This document shows positions 36,328-46,350 of a DNA stretch of 64,000 nucleotides, one piece after another; position 1 is the first letter of the stretch; each line of letters opens with the position of its first letter. Position numbers and translations under genes: made by a program. A model generated the notes under the pieces. That model was given only the letters and a program-made list of their open reading frames with translations. It did no database searches and was not told the origin of the DNA. The DNA comes from Maratus speciosus (lineage: Eukaryota > Arthropoda > Arachnida > Araneae > Salticidae), in contig OZ010800.1 in assembly GCA_963932465.1 (NCBI GenBank), positions 98,165,307 through 98,229,306 on the forward strand. Direction: 5' to 3'.

Positions 36328-36398
36328 GACCAGTTTGCTTAACCGGTAGAGCATTGACACCGAATGTCAATGATCTGTGTTCGATTCTCGGGCTGGGC
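36328..36398 (+). tRNA. tRNA-like gene, anticodon loop ACCGAAT
   Basis: The inverse partner of 36236-36306, 71 nt. The acceptor stem GACCAGT/GCTGGGC has one mismatch, the D-stem is GCTT/GAGC and the anticodon stem TTGAC/GTCAA is perfect. The T-arm CTGTG-TTCGATT-CTCGG has one mismatch, and TTTT follows at 36402-36405. Position 33 is again C; the nominal anticodon is CGA (Ser). That the unusual C33 is shared but the nominal anticodon differs argues that neither is a normal decoding tRNA. Confidence 0.6.
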
Positions 36399-36720
36399 AT
36401 GTTTTCGCTCAGTTGGAAATATTCATTTCGTATGATAACTTTACAAATCAGTTTGATTGTGCTAAAATAATAGTTTATTCGTATTCGGTTTAAAAAAACA
36501 CTAGGAAAGGCATGTTATTTTATATTTAAAGCCACAGTAGTTAATATTGCCCATAAGCGGGAGAAAAGATCTGGGTGTCTGGATTCAAGTAGAAAAATGT
36601 TTCAAATATATACACTAGGACAAAAAGAAATTTTTAGAATACTTCAAATGTAAGATTTTGTATGGTAAAAGAAAATCCTTCAAGTTAAAGGACACAATAT
36701 ATATATATATATATATATAT

Positions 36721-36960
36721 AAATGCGGGTTTTACAGAACAATACTGGCAGCTGAGTTTCCCGTATTACACTTTAAAATAAGCAGTAATATGCCGTCGTA
36801 TAAATGAATTAATCGGTTTATTACTTCTTAAGAGAATTTAAGAGTAAGTAGTTTACGTAAGAGTATTACTCGTAAGAGTAGTTTACGGTTTATTACTATT
36901 AATTTTACGGATTTAAGCTGGAGACCCAGCTGTCAGTATTATACTGTAAAATTTACATTT
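36721..36960. mobile_element. TIR element, 240 bp
   Basis: The left end AAATGCGGGTTTTACAGAAC and the complement of the right end AAATGTAAATTTTACAGTAT pair imperfectly. Both then continue with AATACTG(G/A)CAGCTG, giving about 40 bp at 75 percent. The same words form the hairpin at 1640-1704. A (TA)n run abuts the left end. No coding capacity. Confidence 0.7.
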
Positions 36961-37570
36961 TTTTTAAAAAAATTTTATAATTTTCTAATTCATTAAAATG
37001 CTAAGTCACAGCTGTTAAAAAAATATTAACACTATGACAATTTTATATCATTATATAATCAGATTATTCATTATATCAGATTATAATCATAACATTAGTT
37101 TGAATTTTTAAAAAGCAAGAAACACAATGTTCATTATTTTTCTCCAAGAGATATAGCCGAACATAAAAAGAGATGCAGAATCCTTTATGAGAAGCATTTA
37201 TACGGACGAATATGAAAAAAATGTTGTTACAATAGGTGAAGATTTAGTCTATTTGAATAATTGAAAAATAATGACAAACATTAGTTATCATTAAAAGTGA
37301 AAAATATCTTAAAACATTGATCAATGTATCTAAAGAAAAAAAATCGCAAAAGATTTAAGATTGTTGCTGGCTGTGCATATAACGGCAAATTATAAATAAA
37401 TAAAGTAGGATTAATTGTTAAGATCATCTGAAAATACTATCACAAATATCCTTTTCTTCCAATCTTCAAAATAGAATATAGTGTCATTACCAACAACACC
37501 ATCAATATGTTGAAATCATAAACATAAAACAAGCAACCGCACATTACAATCCATCGTTAATTTAATAGAA
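36961..37570. other. AT-rich stretch, no gene recognised
   Basis: Probably includes the decayed upstream part of the transposase remnant that follows, but no block is readable. Confidence 0.35.
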
Positions 37571-37589
37571 AATGGAATGCGAAATGGTT

Positions 37590-37865
37590 ATCAGGGCCAT
37601 CCTCTTTACTGATATACCTGCTAAATCTGCTGATGTAAGATCCATGGATTTGTGCTATTTTGGATTTTTAAAAAGCGAATTTTCCAAAAGTCGATCTGCA
37701 ACACTTCAAGTACTTTGGACAGCAGTTCAAGAAAAAACGGACAAAACGCCTTTTCCAAAACTACAAAAGGCATTACTGTCATGGAAATTACAGTGTAGAA
37801 AGATAATTGAAAATAAGGGTTACCAACTTGAACATTTAAATCGGAATCATTTCAAAAAATTTTGA
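37590..37865 (+). pseudogene. Mariner/IS630-type transposase C-terminus
   Basis: The open frame encodes PAKSADVRSMDLCYFGFLKS, which resembles the PxNSPDLNxLDLGFFxxxxS block of a plant/oomycete-like branch of Tc1/mariner transposases. It is followed by a helical segment, LQVLWTAVQEKTDK, where relatives have I..L...V...., and LQKALLSWKLQCRKII in place of LNNVFLTLQKCM.EI. It ends with NKGYQLEHLNRNHFKKF, where relatives have GGNNYKLPH. The last catalytic Asp (in SAD) is present, but the two upstream Asp motifs were not found. It is a 3' fragment of a dead element. Family from recalled motifs, moderate certainty. Confidence 0.6.
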
Positions 37866-37965
37866 GACAAAATATAAAGACACAATTTATCGTAAAAAAT
37901 AATAAATAAATAAATAAATAATTGTTAATATTTTTTTATTTACGGTCATGGAGAAATATGTCATC

Positions 37966-37973
37966 ACCCGTGT
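37966..37973 (+). repeat. hAT target-site duplication, left
   Basis: ACCCGTGT, matching ATCCGTGT at 39397-39404 in 7 of 8 positions, immediately outside the TIR. Confidence 0.8.
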
Positions 37974-39396
37974 TAGAGGTCTGCACGGGCCGGAATTTCT
38001 AGGCCCGGGCCCGGGCCCGGCCCGGCCCGAAGGAAAGCTATTTTGGCCCGGTCCGGCCCGGTGTAAAAATTGAAAGTTCGGCCCGAGCCCGGGCCGGCCC
38101 GTTTACATTTTTACCGTTCTCGGTCCGGCCCGTACAAAAATCAGTGAAAACAGGCCCGGCCCGGCCCGGCCCGACTAAATTTCTACAAAAAATTCCGTTT
38201 ATTCAAGACATACAATTAAGATTCTTTTAATGAATACTACATGCTTATTTATGGGAACATTTTACAGTAAATTTTAAATCACTCTGTGTTCGCAAAATAG
38301 AAAACACACAATAGTAAACATTAACGATTACTTACAGTGTTTTAGTCAACGTCTCTACAGACGTTTCAAAATTTAAATAAGAATTTATTAAAAGATTATT
38401 GTAGTTTAGAATAAAGGGTTAAAAAACATGATAACATTTGAAGCTTATCTGTAGATTTGTGAAAATATTTCTGTCATTTTTAAGGCTTTTCTCAAATCCA
38501 AAGGAGCTACATTTTGATACATTTATGAATTCATTTCTTTTCGGAAACGCATGAGATTGGCAGGTATTCTTATTCAGAAACCATGTAACTGCCATTTTGT
38601 TTTTAGATAAAAGTAATATATCTTTCAGAAAATACTGCCAAAGTTAGCGTTTTGAATCGAATTTCCGGAAGAGATAGCACAGGAAAGGAGAAAAACGTAC
38701 AGTCACGTGACAATAGTCTCTGTTATCTCTGTATGTAATTTATGAAAAATGGAAACGCTATTAGATCCCAAATGCCTTCAATACTCAGGCCTGTCAATTT
38801 TATGCCTTTATAGTTAAAAATGAGTCAGAAAATGTGTCTGAAAGTTTCGCATTGTTGAGCAGTAAATATGAGAACCACCTTAAGGTACATTTCCAAAGAT
38901 ACTGTTAACAGAAGTTCATTATCGCTATTAATACTTTTACAATACATAATGCCTGTCCTACACATCCTGAGAACGATTAAGACTAGTTCCGTTTCGGCAC
39001 AAGTCTGCCGAAAAAATTAAACCCGGGATCAGGCATCATGTAACTGTACGATGCCGATCTATACGATGGACATGTTACATTTCTGTATTGATGTTGTTAA
39101 ACTCGCATGTCTCGTAACGCACATTTATACTTCTCGAAAAAGTCATATTCATTGGAAATGGCCTCGTATTTTATCTGCTACTCTCAAATTCTTATATCGG
39201 GCCGATAGGCCCGATTAATTTTTTTTATCGGCCCGGCCCTGCAGGCCCGTTCAATTTTTTTGCCGGCCCGGCCCGTTTATTTTGTCTGTCGGCCCGGCCC
39301 GTTTGAAAATTCTCCTCCATTCCGCCGGCCCGGACCTGCCCGCGGGCCGGGCCGGGTACGGGCCTCGGGCTAAGCCCGGGCCCGTGCAGACCTCTA
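37974..39396. mobile_element. hAT-like element with GC-rich ends
   Basis: Both ends read TAGAGGTCTGCACGGGCC inward, and 8-bp near-identical duplications flank them. The 8-bp duplication and the TAGRG-type start are hAT hallmarks. The first 210 bp and last 200 bp are packed with GGCCCG/CGGGCC words (dozens of copies), in stark contrast to the AT-rich interior of about 1 kb and the surrounding DNA. No transposase is recognisable inside, so the copy is non-autonomous. The clustered words probably serve as transposase-binding subterminal repeats (known for hAT elements; inference here). A related copy is at 54695-55850. Confidence 0.85.
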
Positions 39397-39404
39397 ATCC
39401 GTGT
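39397..39404 (+). repeat. hAT target-site duplication, right
   Basis: ATCCGTGT, partner of 37966-37973. Confidence 0.8.
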
Positions 39405-39647
39405 ATACTCTACCTCATATCATCGTATAAAAATGTAACTGGTACTAACGAATCGTTAATAACTTCTAATAATAATTACTATACTTATATTTTGTTTAGG
39501 GGGTTACAAAATGTACTACGCTAAAAAATGTTGAATTTCGAAGCCTTGTGGATGTACTTAAATGGATTTTTCAATGAAGGAATTATGCAGATTCACAGTT
39601 TGAAACTCTAAATGCCAAACTCATTTTTAATAATTGGAATATAGTGC

Positions 39648-39695
<48 letters not shown>

Positions 39696-41213
39696 ATAAC
39701 GCAAAGACTATCTAACGAATTGAGATGTAATTTTGAATTTCCGTGTTTGTGTCTTCTGGGAGGCGACTGTTCTTTACACTTCTAGGATGCATTTCATGTT
39801 TTTCGCAAACATTAATTTCGAACACATATATATCTCGAGTTCAATTTATGTAAATAAAAAAAAACAAAAAGTGTAAATTGTAAGCCAATATTTTAACAGA
39901 AAACAATTCCTAAAGGATTAAAATATGAAAATAAAAAGTTACAGTTCAATCCACAAAGCAGGTTATGACTTATCATTTAAGAACGTTCCTCATTACAAAC
40001 TGTTTTGCACAAATTTAAAATTAATTTAGCATTAGAACTTCCAAACTTTAAATCTTATACTACTTAACAGAAAGATTTCCAGTCTGGTATCTGTATATAA
40101 AATCTACCGAAAAATCGAAATATTCTGTGAAACTTATGTTTTATATATTGAAAGTTTCATATTTTGTACAATATCTATAGATAAATGACATGCCATGATA
40201 AATGGCATGAAACAAGTATAGAATTAATCAGTAGACATAATTACTAATAGCCTGATAGCAGTTACATGACTAAATGAAGCTTGATTCGCATTGTGGATAA
40301 AGCTTTTATTTTTGAGAATTGTAAATACGTTTTTCATTTCTTGTACAATGTTAAAAAATGTTGAATCTCAAAATATTTTGTATAATATCCTTATATGTAT
40401 TCTACAATAACAGTTCGATTCCCAGATTTTCTTGCAAAAAGTATCCAAGCATCCTTTATAAAAAACATTATTGCAAAAGGTTTTCGGCATCAAAAGTCAA
40501 AGATACAACTTTAGAAATGTAATTTAGCACACATGTATATCAAAGGTTTAATTTTTTTGAGGATTTTCATAAATTTAATATTTAGTCTGTATTCTGAAAT
40601 TAATTCATTCTGCCAATTTCATTATGTATCACTGTTACATGCTGATTCAGTCATTAAACTGCAATCGCGCAATCTGCTTTCCAGTAGGAATATAAACTAA
40701 TTTCAATCTAAATAATTAGCATAGAAATATCTATCAGATCACCACTAATATTCAAATGCAGTTATAGTTTAACTAATTAAATGTCATAATATGAGGATTA
40801 CCATGTAAAATTATACTGAAGATAAAAAAAAATAAATAAATTATCTTTGTTAAAAAAGAAATTTTATACATTGGTATACAATTTTTTTTTATGCATAATT
40901 TTTAATAATGTAATTCCTTTTAACCGCATACAAAGGTTTTATAAAAGTGTATTATAAAAGTATTTGGTACAAATATTTACTAATATACTGTAAAACAATT
41001 AAAATAGTGGACAAATTTTCAGATTTTTCGCCAATCTCGTGTTGTGTTGATTTTTTGCACACTTCTCATAATTTGTGTAATATTGTTAAAATATCGCATT
41101 TTGCCTATTTATAACTACGTATTATAAGAAGATTCGGTAATTATAAACATATTGAAGAGCTTCATTCAGACGTTGCATGACTCATATGCAGGAACGTTGA
41201 AAAATCCTATGCC

Positions 41214-41244
<31 letters not shown>

Positions 41245-42404
41245 TCTTATGATGCGACTTTTAGCGCATTTGCAAATTTATATTTTAATCATGTGTAAAA
41301 GCAGTTGTTTAAACAAAAATCTTTTTTTACGTGTATATCACATTTCTTTATTTGTATACAGTCGTATACTTAAAAGGAATTACGCCTTTATAATTCAAGA
41401 TCTAAGGAGCACTGGAAGGTAGAGTAATAATTTCCTTAATAGTTAGTTATAAATAATTTTATTTTGACTTGACATGTTGAATACGCTTGCGTGATGCCTA
41501 AAATCAAATTAATGCAGAAATAAAGCCATCTGGATCCAGCTGTAATTCGCATTGAATAATATTTAATGAGAAGAAATATTAAACAAAAACTGTTGTTGCA
41601 CATTTATTTAAACACTTTGTTGAATAACATACAAATCCATACGTTTACATAAGATGGACAACAGAACTTTACTCGATAACATAGAAAGCAACAAGTTATT
41701 TGTTTTAGCAAAAAAATCATTGTATTCATTGTCTAAAAAGTAAAATTTCAAAGTTAATTTTTCAATGGAAATAAAATGACGCGAAAAATATATAAAGCTA
41801 CGATATTAAATTTAAATTATGTTACAGTCAAGAATACGTTCCAGATTTAAGTTACACGACAGGTTGTTTAATGTTCTTTTTCATGCATATGGTAACTGTT
41901 TCTTCACACTTTTAAATAACATTTTCAAGACTCGCTATAATTATGCATGTTTTTTGTATCAACATATCAAATAATGCGTATCGAAAGATTAATGCAATCA
42001 TATACCAACGAATGATTTTTAAACATTATTTTTTTATTATGTTTTTATACTTTTTAAATCCATATCCTACACGCATATAGCATTTGCATAAATTTGAATT
42101 TAGTATAAGGGATATATAAAAATAATTATAAATAAATTATTATTAAATGCAAAATGAAGCACTATTGTGAAAAATTAAAAACTAGGAAATATTGTTATTC
42201 TTAATCTAAATACCAGCTTATAATGCAAGTTTCACTCACTTTACTCTTTCGTTTCAGCTTATTTTTAATTAAAAATCTTTTTGTACGGAAAATAAGTAAC
42301 TATGTACCATTATTTTTAATGAATGAATCAAGTGTCTTTTAAAGCATAGTCGAACAATATTTAATTTTTGCTACAGATCCTTAAATAAATAGATTGACTG
42401 CAGT
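39405..42404. other. AT-rich stretch, no gene recognised
   Basis: Contains the longest homopolymer of the window, 42 T at 39650-39691, and (TA)n at about 41220-41245. No gene or RNA recognised. Confidence 0.5.
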
Positions 42405-42628
42405 TTAACTCTTTAAGACCCGATGTAATTGTAAACAAAGTTTGCATTGCCTGTAATAATTAAAACATGGATTGCAATCGCTACCTGTTAATAAAAAATT
42501 ATACTATACTCTATCTGCAAACCAGAACTATCGTTCGATTCGAGTTTTTATTACATACGACTCAAAAGCAAACATTTAAATGAATGTCTAACCCGCACGA
42601 TCGGGCGGGTTGGGAATTAAAGGGTTAA
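42405..42628. mobile_element. piggyBac-type MITE, 224 bp
   Basis: The left end is TTAACTCTTTAAGACCCGAT. The complement of the right end is TTAACCCTTTAATTCCCAAC, followed by CCGCCCGATCG. TTAA lies at both edges, and a CCCGAT word follows each end. Non-coding. Confidence 0.7.
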
Positions 42629-44134
42629 CAATTCCTCGGCGTCTGATAACAACTCGACGTTATATAAATAATTCGACAATTGCGAATTAGTTTCGTTTAC
42701 TTTCTACATTCATAATAGTTTCAAGAAATTTTAGACATTAATTTAATAACAAATATTTTGAAAATGATTTGATGAAGTAGAAAATATGTAATATGTATTT
42801 ATAACTATACAATCGTGATTAAATACAATGAGTTAAAATAACAAAAATATTGTAACTGTTATTCATGGGAAAATGTTAATACACTGAAAAACTATATTCA
42901 ATATTTTTGAAAACATTCTTGTAAACTAAAAATAATTTTTAATTGAAAACTAGTAACTCATTAATTTTACAAAATATGAAATGTATTTTGCATCATTCAC
43001 TGATCTTTGAGCCTGTTTATGTCATATTAATTATTCATAACAAATAGAAATTAAATTATTTTTATTAATAATACATATCACTTGAAGATATAAGAAGTTG
43101 TTTTATAAAAATATATTATATTTATTTAAACCTATTTGTAAATTTTATAAAATTATATGAGACATTTTATTTTCGCATTCTTATAATATTATGGAATGAA
43201 ACACACTTTCTTTTTCCTTTTTTTTTCTTTTTTCAAGGAAAGCTTAATATTTTTCTTTATTTTCTAATGATTGCTTGTAGATATACGTGTGTCACATAAA
43301 AATATTAATTGTAATTTAATTCCAATATTTTTGCTCAGAAGATATATTAAATGGTTAATCTAATTGAATTTCTGCCACTTAAAAAATATGGCGTTTCATA
43401 TTATCTGATAATTACTAAAGACATTATATATCACGCAGAATTAAAAATTAATTTTCATTTTTATCCTTTTTATTAGTTCTTATTAATCGATGTGAAAGTA
43501 CTATTTAAAAATAAGTATTCGTCGAATAAGAAAATGAGAATTCATGTCAAATTTATACGAATTATTTCAGGAATGGAACACCTTTATACTTATTAAATTA
43601 TGAATTTGTACTGTAAGTACTTGTTAATAAAAAAATTATATATTTATTTAATTGAATTATATATTAAATGAAGAAAAGATAATTTATTTTGAAATTCGAG
43701 AAATTTTCATAACAGTTTTCATTAATATTTTATATTTAATGAACATTATAGAATTTTGAGACAGAAATGTGAAGTAATATAAAAATAATTTAAATATAAA
43801 GAAAAAAGTCTTAATTTACATCCATTAATATTAACAACAAAAATTATGTTTTACTAAAGCTTTAAAATATATACTAAAAAGACTTTAATTGCTTAAAAGA
43901 TGTCAAATTTCAATGAAAGAGTTTTGGAGAAATCTAATTGACGTGTTTCGATATCGATATCATTAATAAATTATTTCAGAAATTTATTAATAAATGAACA
44001 CATATGTTATTGAAAATAAATTAGATAGTGACGTTAATATGAAGAGCGTTAAGTTAATTAGTGCTATAATAAGTGATAAAATATCTTTATTAAGGTTGAC
44101 GATCGTTTCATCACACAAACCGCGATCTTTTCAA
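42629..44134. other. Very AT-rich stretch, no gene recognised
   Basis: Among the most A+T-rich parts of the window. No gene, RNA or clear repeat. Confidence 0.45.
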
Positions 44135-44247
44135 ATTCATTCACGATAGGAAATATTTTCCCATAATTTAAAAACAATAACATAGCAAACAATGTCACGA
44201 TACGTGATAGATAATGAAAAACATTGCAAACATGAAATAAAAAATAA
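44135..44247 (+). repeat. Tandem repeat unit 1 (split by piggyBac)
   Basis: This unit of about 115 bp (AAAACAATAACATAG or similar, then AATGAAAAACATTGCAAA, then an A-rich end and ATTAAC) is repeated just right of the piggyBac element at about 45849-45968. A partial third unit follows from about 45969 to 46016. The element inserted at a TTAA at a unit boundary. Confidence 0.65.
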
Positions 44248-44267
44248 TTAACCCATTAACCGGTGGT

Positions 44268-44283
44268 GTTGCGTTCACGCAAC
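44268..44283. repeat. Subterminal palindrome 1
   Basis: GTTGCGTTCACGCAAC lies 20 bp inside the left end of the piggyBac element. It is a likely transposase-binding site (inference). Confidence 0.75.
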
Positions 44284-44597
44284 AGTCAAAATAAATGCGT
44301 ATAAAAAATTTGCTATCAAATGAATTTTATATTAATAGTAATTTTTGAGTAGGGTATATTATGGTTACTAATTTAACAGAAAAATATTTTCTTTCAACAT
44401 ATTTTTTCTATTTAATAACATGTTCGAAACTTAAAGCATTTTTAAACGAAAACTTTCACGTTGTCTTTTTCGCAGAAGAAATATAGTTAGACAAACGTAA
44501 GCTTTAGAGTAAATATATTTTTAGACAAGGTCAAAGTACATAAGAACATTCAACGAATCAGTTGCTTTCGTTTTAATGTGGGAACAAGAGATAATAG

Positions 44598-44957
44598 GTG
44601 TTGCGTTTACGCAACGTCAGCGGAAAAGAGGTAGTTCCAGTACTCACTCGTATCGTTCGACTCTGTGTGATTTTTTTCTTATTCCGTGCTCACAGAAATG
44701 CTTCAAATACATATCTTACGTTCTTCGAAGATCTCCAAAGAATTTTTAATAATGATTCATACAATTATGACGGGAACGAAACAAATATTATCGTTATTTC
44801 ATCAGAAATAGCAGACATTATTGATGAAGAAGTAAATAATAATAGATCAATAAGTGATAATGATATTTTACCTTTCGATACTGCTGGCGAAATTGAAATG
44901 TGCGTGAAAAAGAAGTTTGTATCCTCTAAAAGTAGTGCAAATCACACATACAAATAA
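44598..44957 (+). pseudogene. piggyBac transposase N-terminal remnant
   Basis: The 119-residue frame has a basic start, then a hydrophobic patch, then an acidic region. The segment SDNDILPFDTAGEIEMCVK resembles the acidic linker (LP.D..G.VE) found before the catalytic domain in some piggyBac-derived proteins. It begins in the second palindrome GTTGCGTTTACGCAAC, so the apparent start codon is not reliable. The frame stops at 44957. Downstream words such as NWRFGEDKDRKI-like text at about 44963-45000 may belong to the same protein in a shifted frame. None of the three catalytic aspartate blocks is present. The assignment relies mainly on the enclosing TTAA/TIR element and the C-terminal fragment. 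Confidence 0.6.
44600..44615. repeat. Subterminal palindrome 2
   Basis: GTTGCGTTTACGCAAC followed by GTCAGCGGA. The inverse of this 25-bp block is at 45688-45712. Confidence 0.75.
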
Positions 44958-45046
44958 AAATATAAACTGGAGATTTGGAGAGGATAAAGATAGAAAAATT
45001 GATTATGACTCAGCCAAAATATGAAGAAAAAATAAAACCTTGACCA

Positions 45047-45500
45047 ATGCGAGACGGTATAAAGATTATGTTCGAAAATAAATACTGTCACTTAGATTTC
45101 AGACATGAAGTTGCATTGTACCTTTTGCAAACACCCTTTGAAATTAAAGAGTTAACCATAAACAAATCAGCCAAAAGAAGGCATAATAAGTTCTCCATGC
45201 AAAAGCCATTACAGACAGAACGCGGAAATTTAACCCTTTCTGGGGCAATGCAATTAAATTTCTAAAATGTTGAAATGAATGAATGACACCGGTATTTAGG
45301 AACAATTACATAATAAAGGACAATTACTTTATCACAATTCTAGTGCCATTGTGGCATTTGGGAAATAAAATTAATTGGCTTCATAAACATACTACTGCAC
45401 CTGAAAGGGTTAATTCTCAAGTCCGATGATAGCGGAAGACTGCATTGTAAACAATGCCATAGCCAGCATCATAAGTGTAGCGAATATTTTGATACTTGAA
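45047..45500 (+). pseudogene. piggyBac transposase C-terminal remnant
   Basis: The first part, 45047-45229, contains the segment LDFRHEVALYLLQTPFE, which resembles the FRxxVxxYLL helix near the end of the piggyBac catalytic region. The frame is interrupted by the 184-bp MITE at 45230-45413. Beyond the MITE, in another frame, SDDSGRLHCKQC...HHKC continues into a stop and then NCFLYM. This fits the cysteine-rich zinc-binding domain that ends piggyBac transposases (CxxC...C..C...CF..H), here damaged. Reading across the MITE shows it inserted into formerly coding sequence. Family from recalled motifs. Confidence 0.7.
45230..45413. mobile_element. Nested piggyBac-type MITE, 184 bp
   Basis: Left end TTAACCCTTTCTGGGGCA; complement of right end TTAACCCTTTCAGGTGCA; TTAA at both edges. 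Same family as 4045-4263 but inverted relative to it. It splits the C-terminal piggyBac remnant, so it is the younger insertion. Confidence 0.85.
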
Positions 45501-45696
45501 ACTGTTTTCTGTATATGATCAGTAATTAAAAAAAAAAAAATAAATAAATTTTAATAATAAATTAATTACATTAGAGTGATTGCTTGCTGTCTAAATTGTA
45601 ACAAAGGTAAAAAACTTAACAGCCCCCATATATGCAAGAAAATCCTGCTGATGCTCAGTTGAGATCAATAAACATCAGTACTCTTATTCCGCTGAC

Positions 45697-45712
45697 GTTG
45701 CGTTAACGCAAC
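45697..45712. repeat. Subterminal palindrome 3
   Basis: GTTGCGTTAACGCAAC, a perfect 16-bp palindrome about 136 bp inside the right end. Confidence 0.8.
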
Positions 45713-45848
45713 ACTCCATTTTTTGTAAGCTAACACAAATTTTGTTATTTCCACTATAAATTAATGTTGTATATGTTCAAACGAATAACCAATATCATTT
45801 GTATAAAAATTGTTTAACCCCTTATAGTTTTGGCGGTTAATGGGTTAA

Positions 45849-46016
45849 GTTAGCTATTTGCGAGCGTGGAATAATTTTCACGTAATCTGAAAAACAATAA
45901 AATGGTAAATAATATCAAGAGACATCAGCATAATGAAGAACATTGCAAAACATAAAAAAAATTAACTTGGCTATTTTCGAGCGTGGATTAATTTTTACTA
46001 TAATTACTAAAATTAC
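45849..46016 (+). repeat. Tandem repeat units 2 and 3 (partial)
   Basis: CTATTTGCGAGCGTGGAATAA at about 45853 recurs as CTATTTTCGAGCGTGGATTAA at about 45971, a period of about 118 bp. The unit also matches 44135-44247 on the other side of the piggyBac element. Confidence 0.7.
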
Positions 46017-46350
46017 ATAGCATCTCCATCCAAATTTTGGGTAAATCAAGGGACACTGAATCATAGTAAATATTGCCGTCGCGTAAAAAAATCTCTATTG
46101 ATTCCAGGGTTATGTATCGTAAATAAAACCTTGATGGATAAATTAACTTTCTATTTTTAAAATCGATCTGTAAAGGTTCTTCGCTGCATAATCTGGCCAA
46201 AGCTGTGGTTCTTCCGTTGTATTCTGCTATATATTCTTTGATTCTAGTTTTAAGTTTTCTGCTTGTCATACCTATATAATCCTGTTTTGTTCCATCTTCT
46301 TTCATGAAAGGTATTTCGATCAGGAGTGTACGAAATACCCTTGCTGAAAT
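45988..46350 (-). pseudogene. Penelope-type GIY-YIG endonuclease fragment
   Basis: On the minus strand an open frame of about 120 residues reads RVFRTLLIEIPF, then DYIGMTSRKLKTRIKEY. It continues with TTALARL and ends with LPKIWMEML. This matches the C-terminal GIY-YIG endonuclease of Penelope-like retroelements. EIPF corresponds to the degenerate first GIY strand, YIGMTSRKLKTRIKEH is the diagnostic block, and the LP.IW..LL tail closes the domain. The usual H of KEH is Y here. The ATG often chosen at 46305 cuts off the first strand; the frame continues upstream to about 46350. No reverse transcriptase was found upstream (higher coordinates), so this is a 5'-truncated copy. In intact elements this domain nicks DNA to prime reverse transcription. 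Confidence 0.75.

Larger units (their letters stand above)
36192..36436. repeat. Inverted duplication of a tRNA-like gene
   Basis: The arms at about 36192-36306 and 36328-36436 are inverted copies at roughly 75-80 percent. Each contains a 71-nt tRNA-like sequence plus about 40 bp of its downstream flank (GGAAATATTCA is shared). The two genes point away from each other across a 21-bp spacer. Confidence 0.8.
44248..45848 (+). mobile_element. Internally deleted piggyBac element, 1.6 kb
   Basis: The perfect 15-bp inverted ends TTAACCCATTAACCG include TTAA at both outer edges. It contains an N-terminal acidic transposase fragment (44598-44957) and a C-terminal fragment (45047-45500), but the catalytic core between them is missing. 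A 16-bp palindrome GTTGCGTNNACGCAAC occurs three times (44268, 44600, 45697). The second and third share a 25-bp context (GTCAGCGGA) in inverted orientation. A second piggyBac-type MITE is nested at 45230-45413. Parts of a 115-bp tandem repeat flank it. Non-autonomous; ends and layout are directly visible. Confidence 0.9.

Noticed and set aside
39282..39524. Frame through the GC-rich hAT end
   Set aside because: It reads through GGCCCG words and has no family resemblance.
40408..40422. Box B-like word GTTCGATTCCC as a tRNA
   Set aside because: No box A or cloverleaf is present around it.
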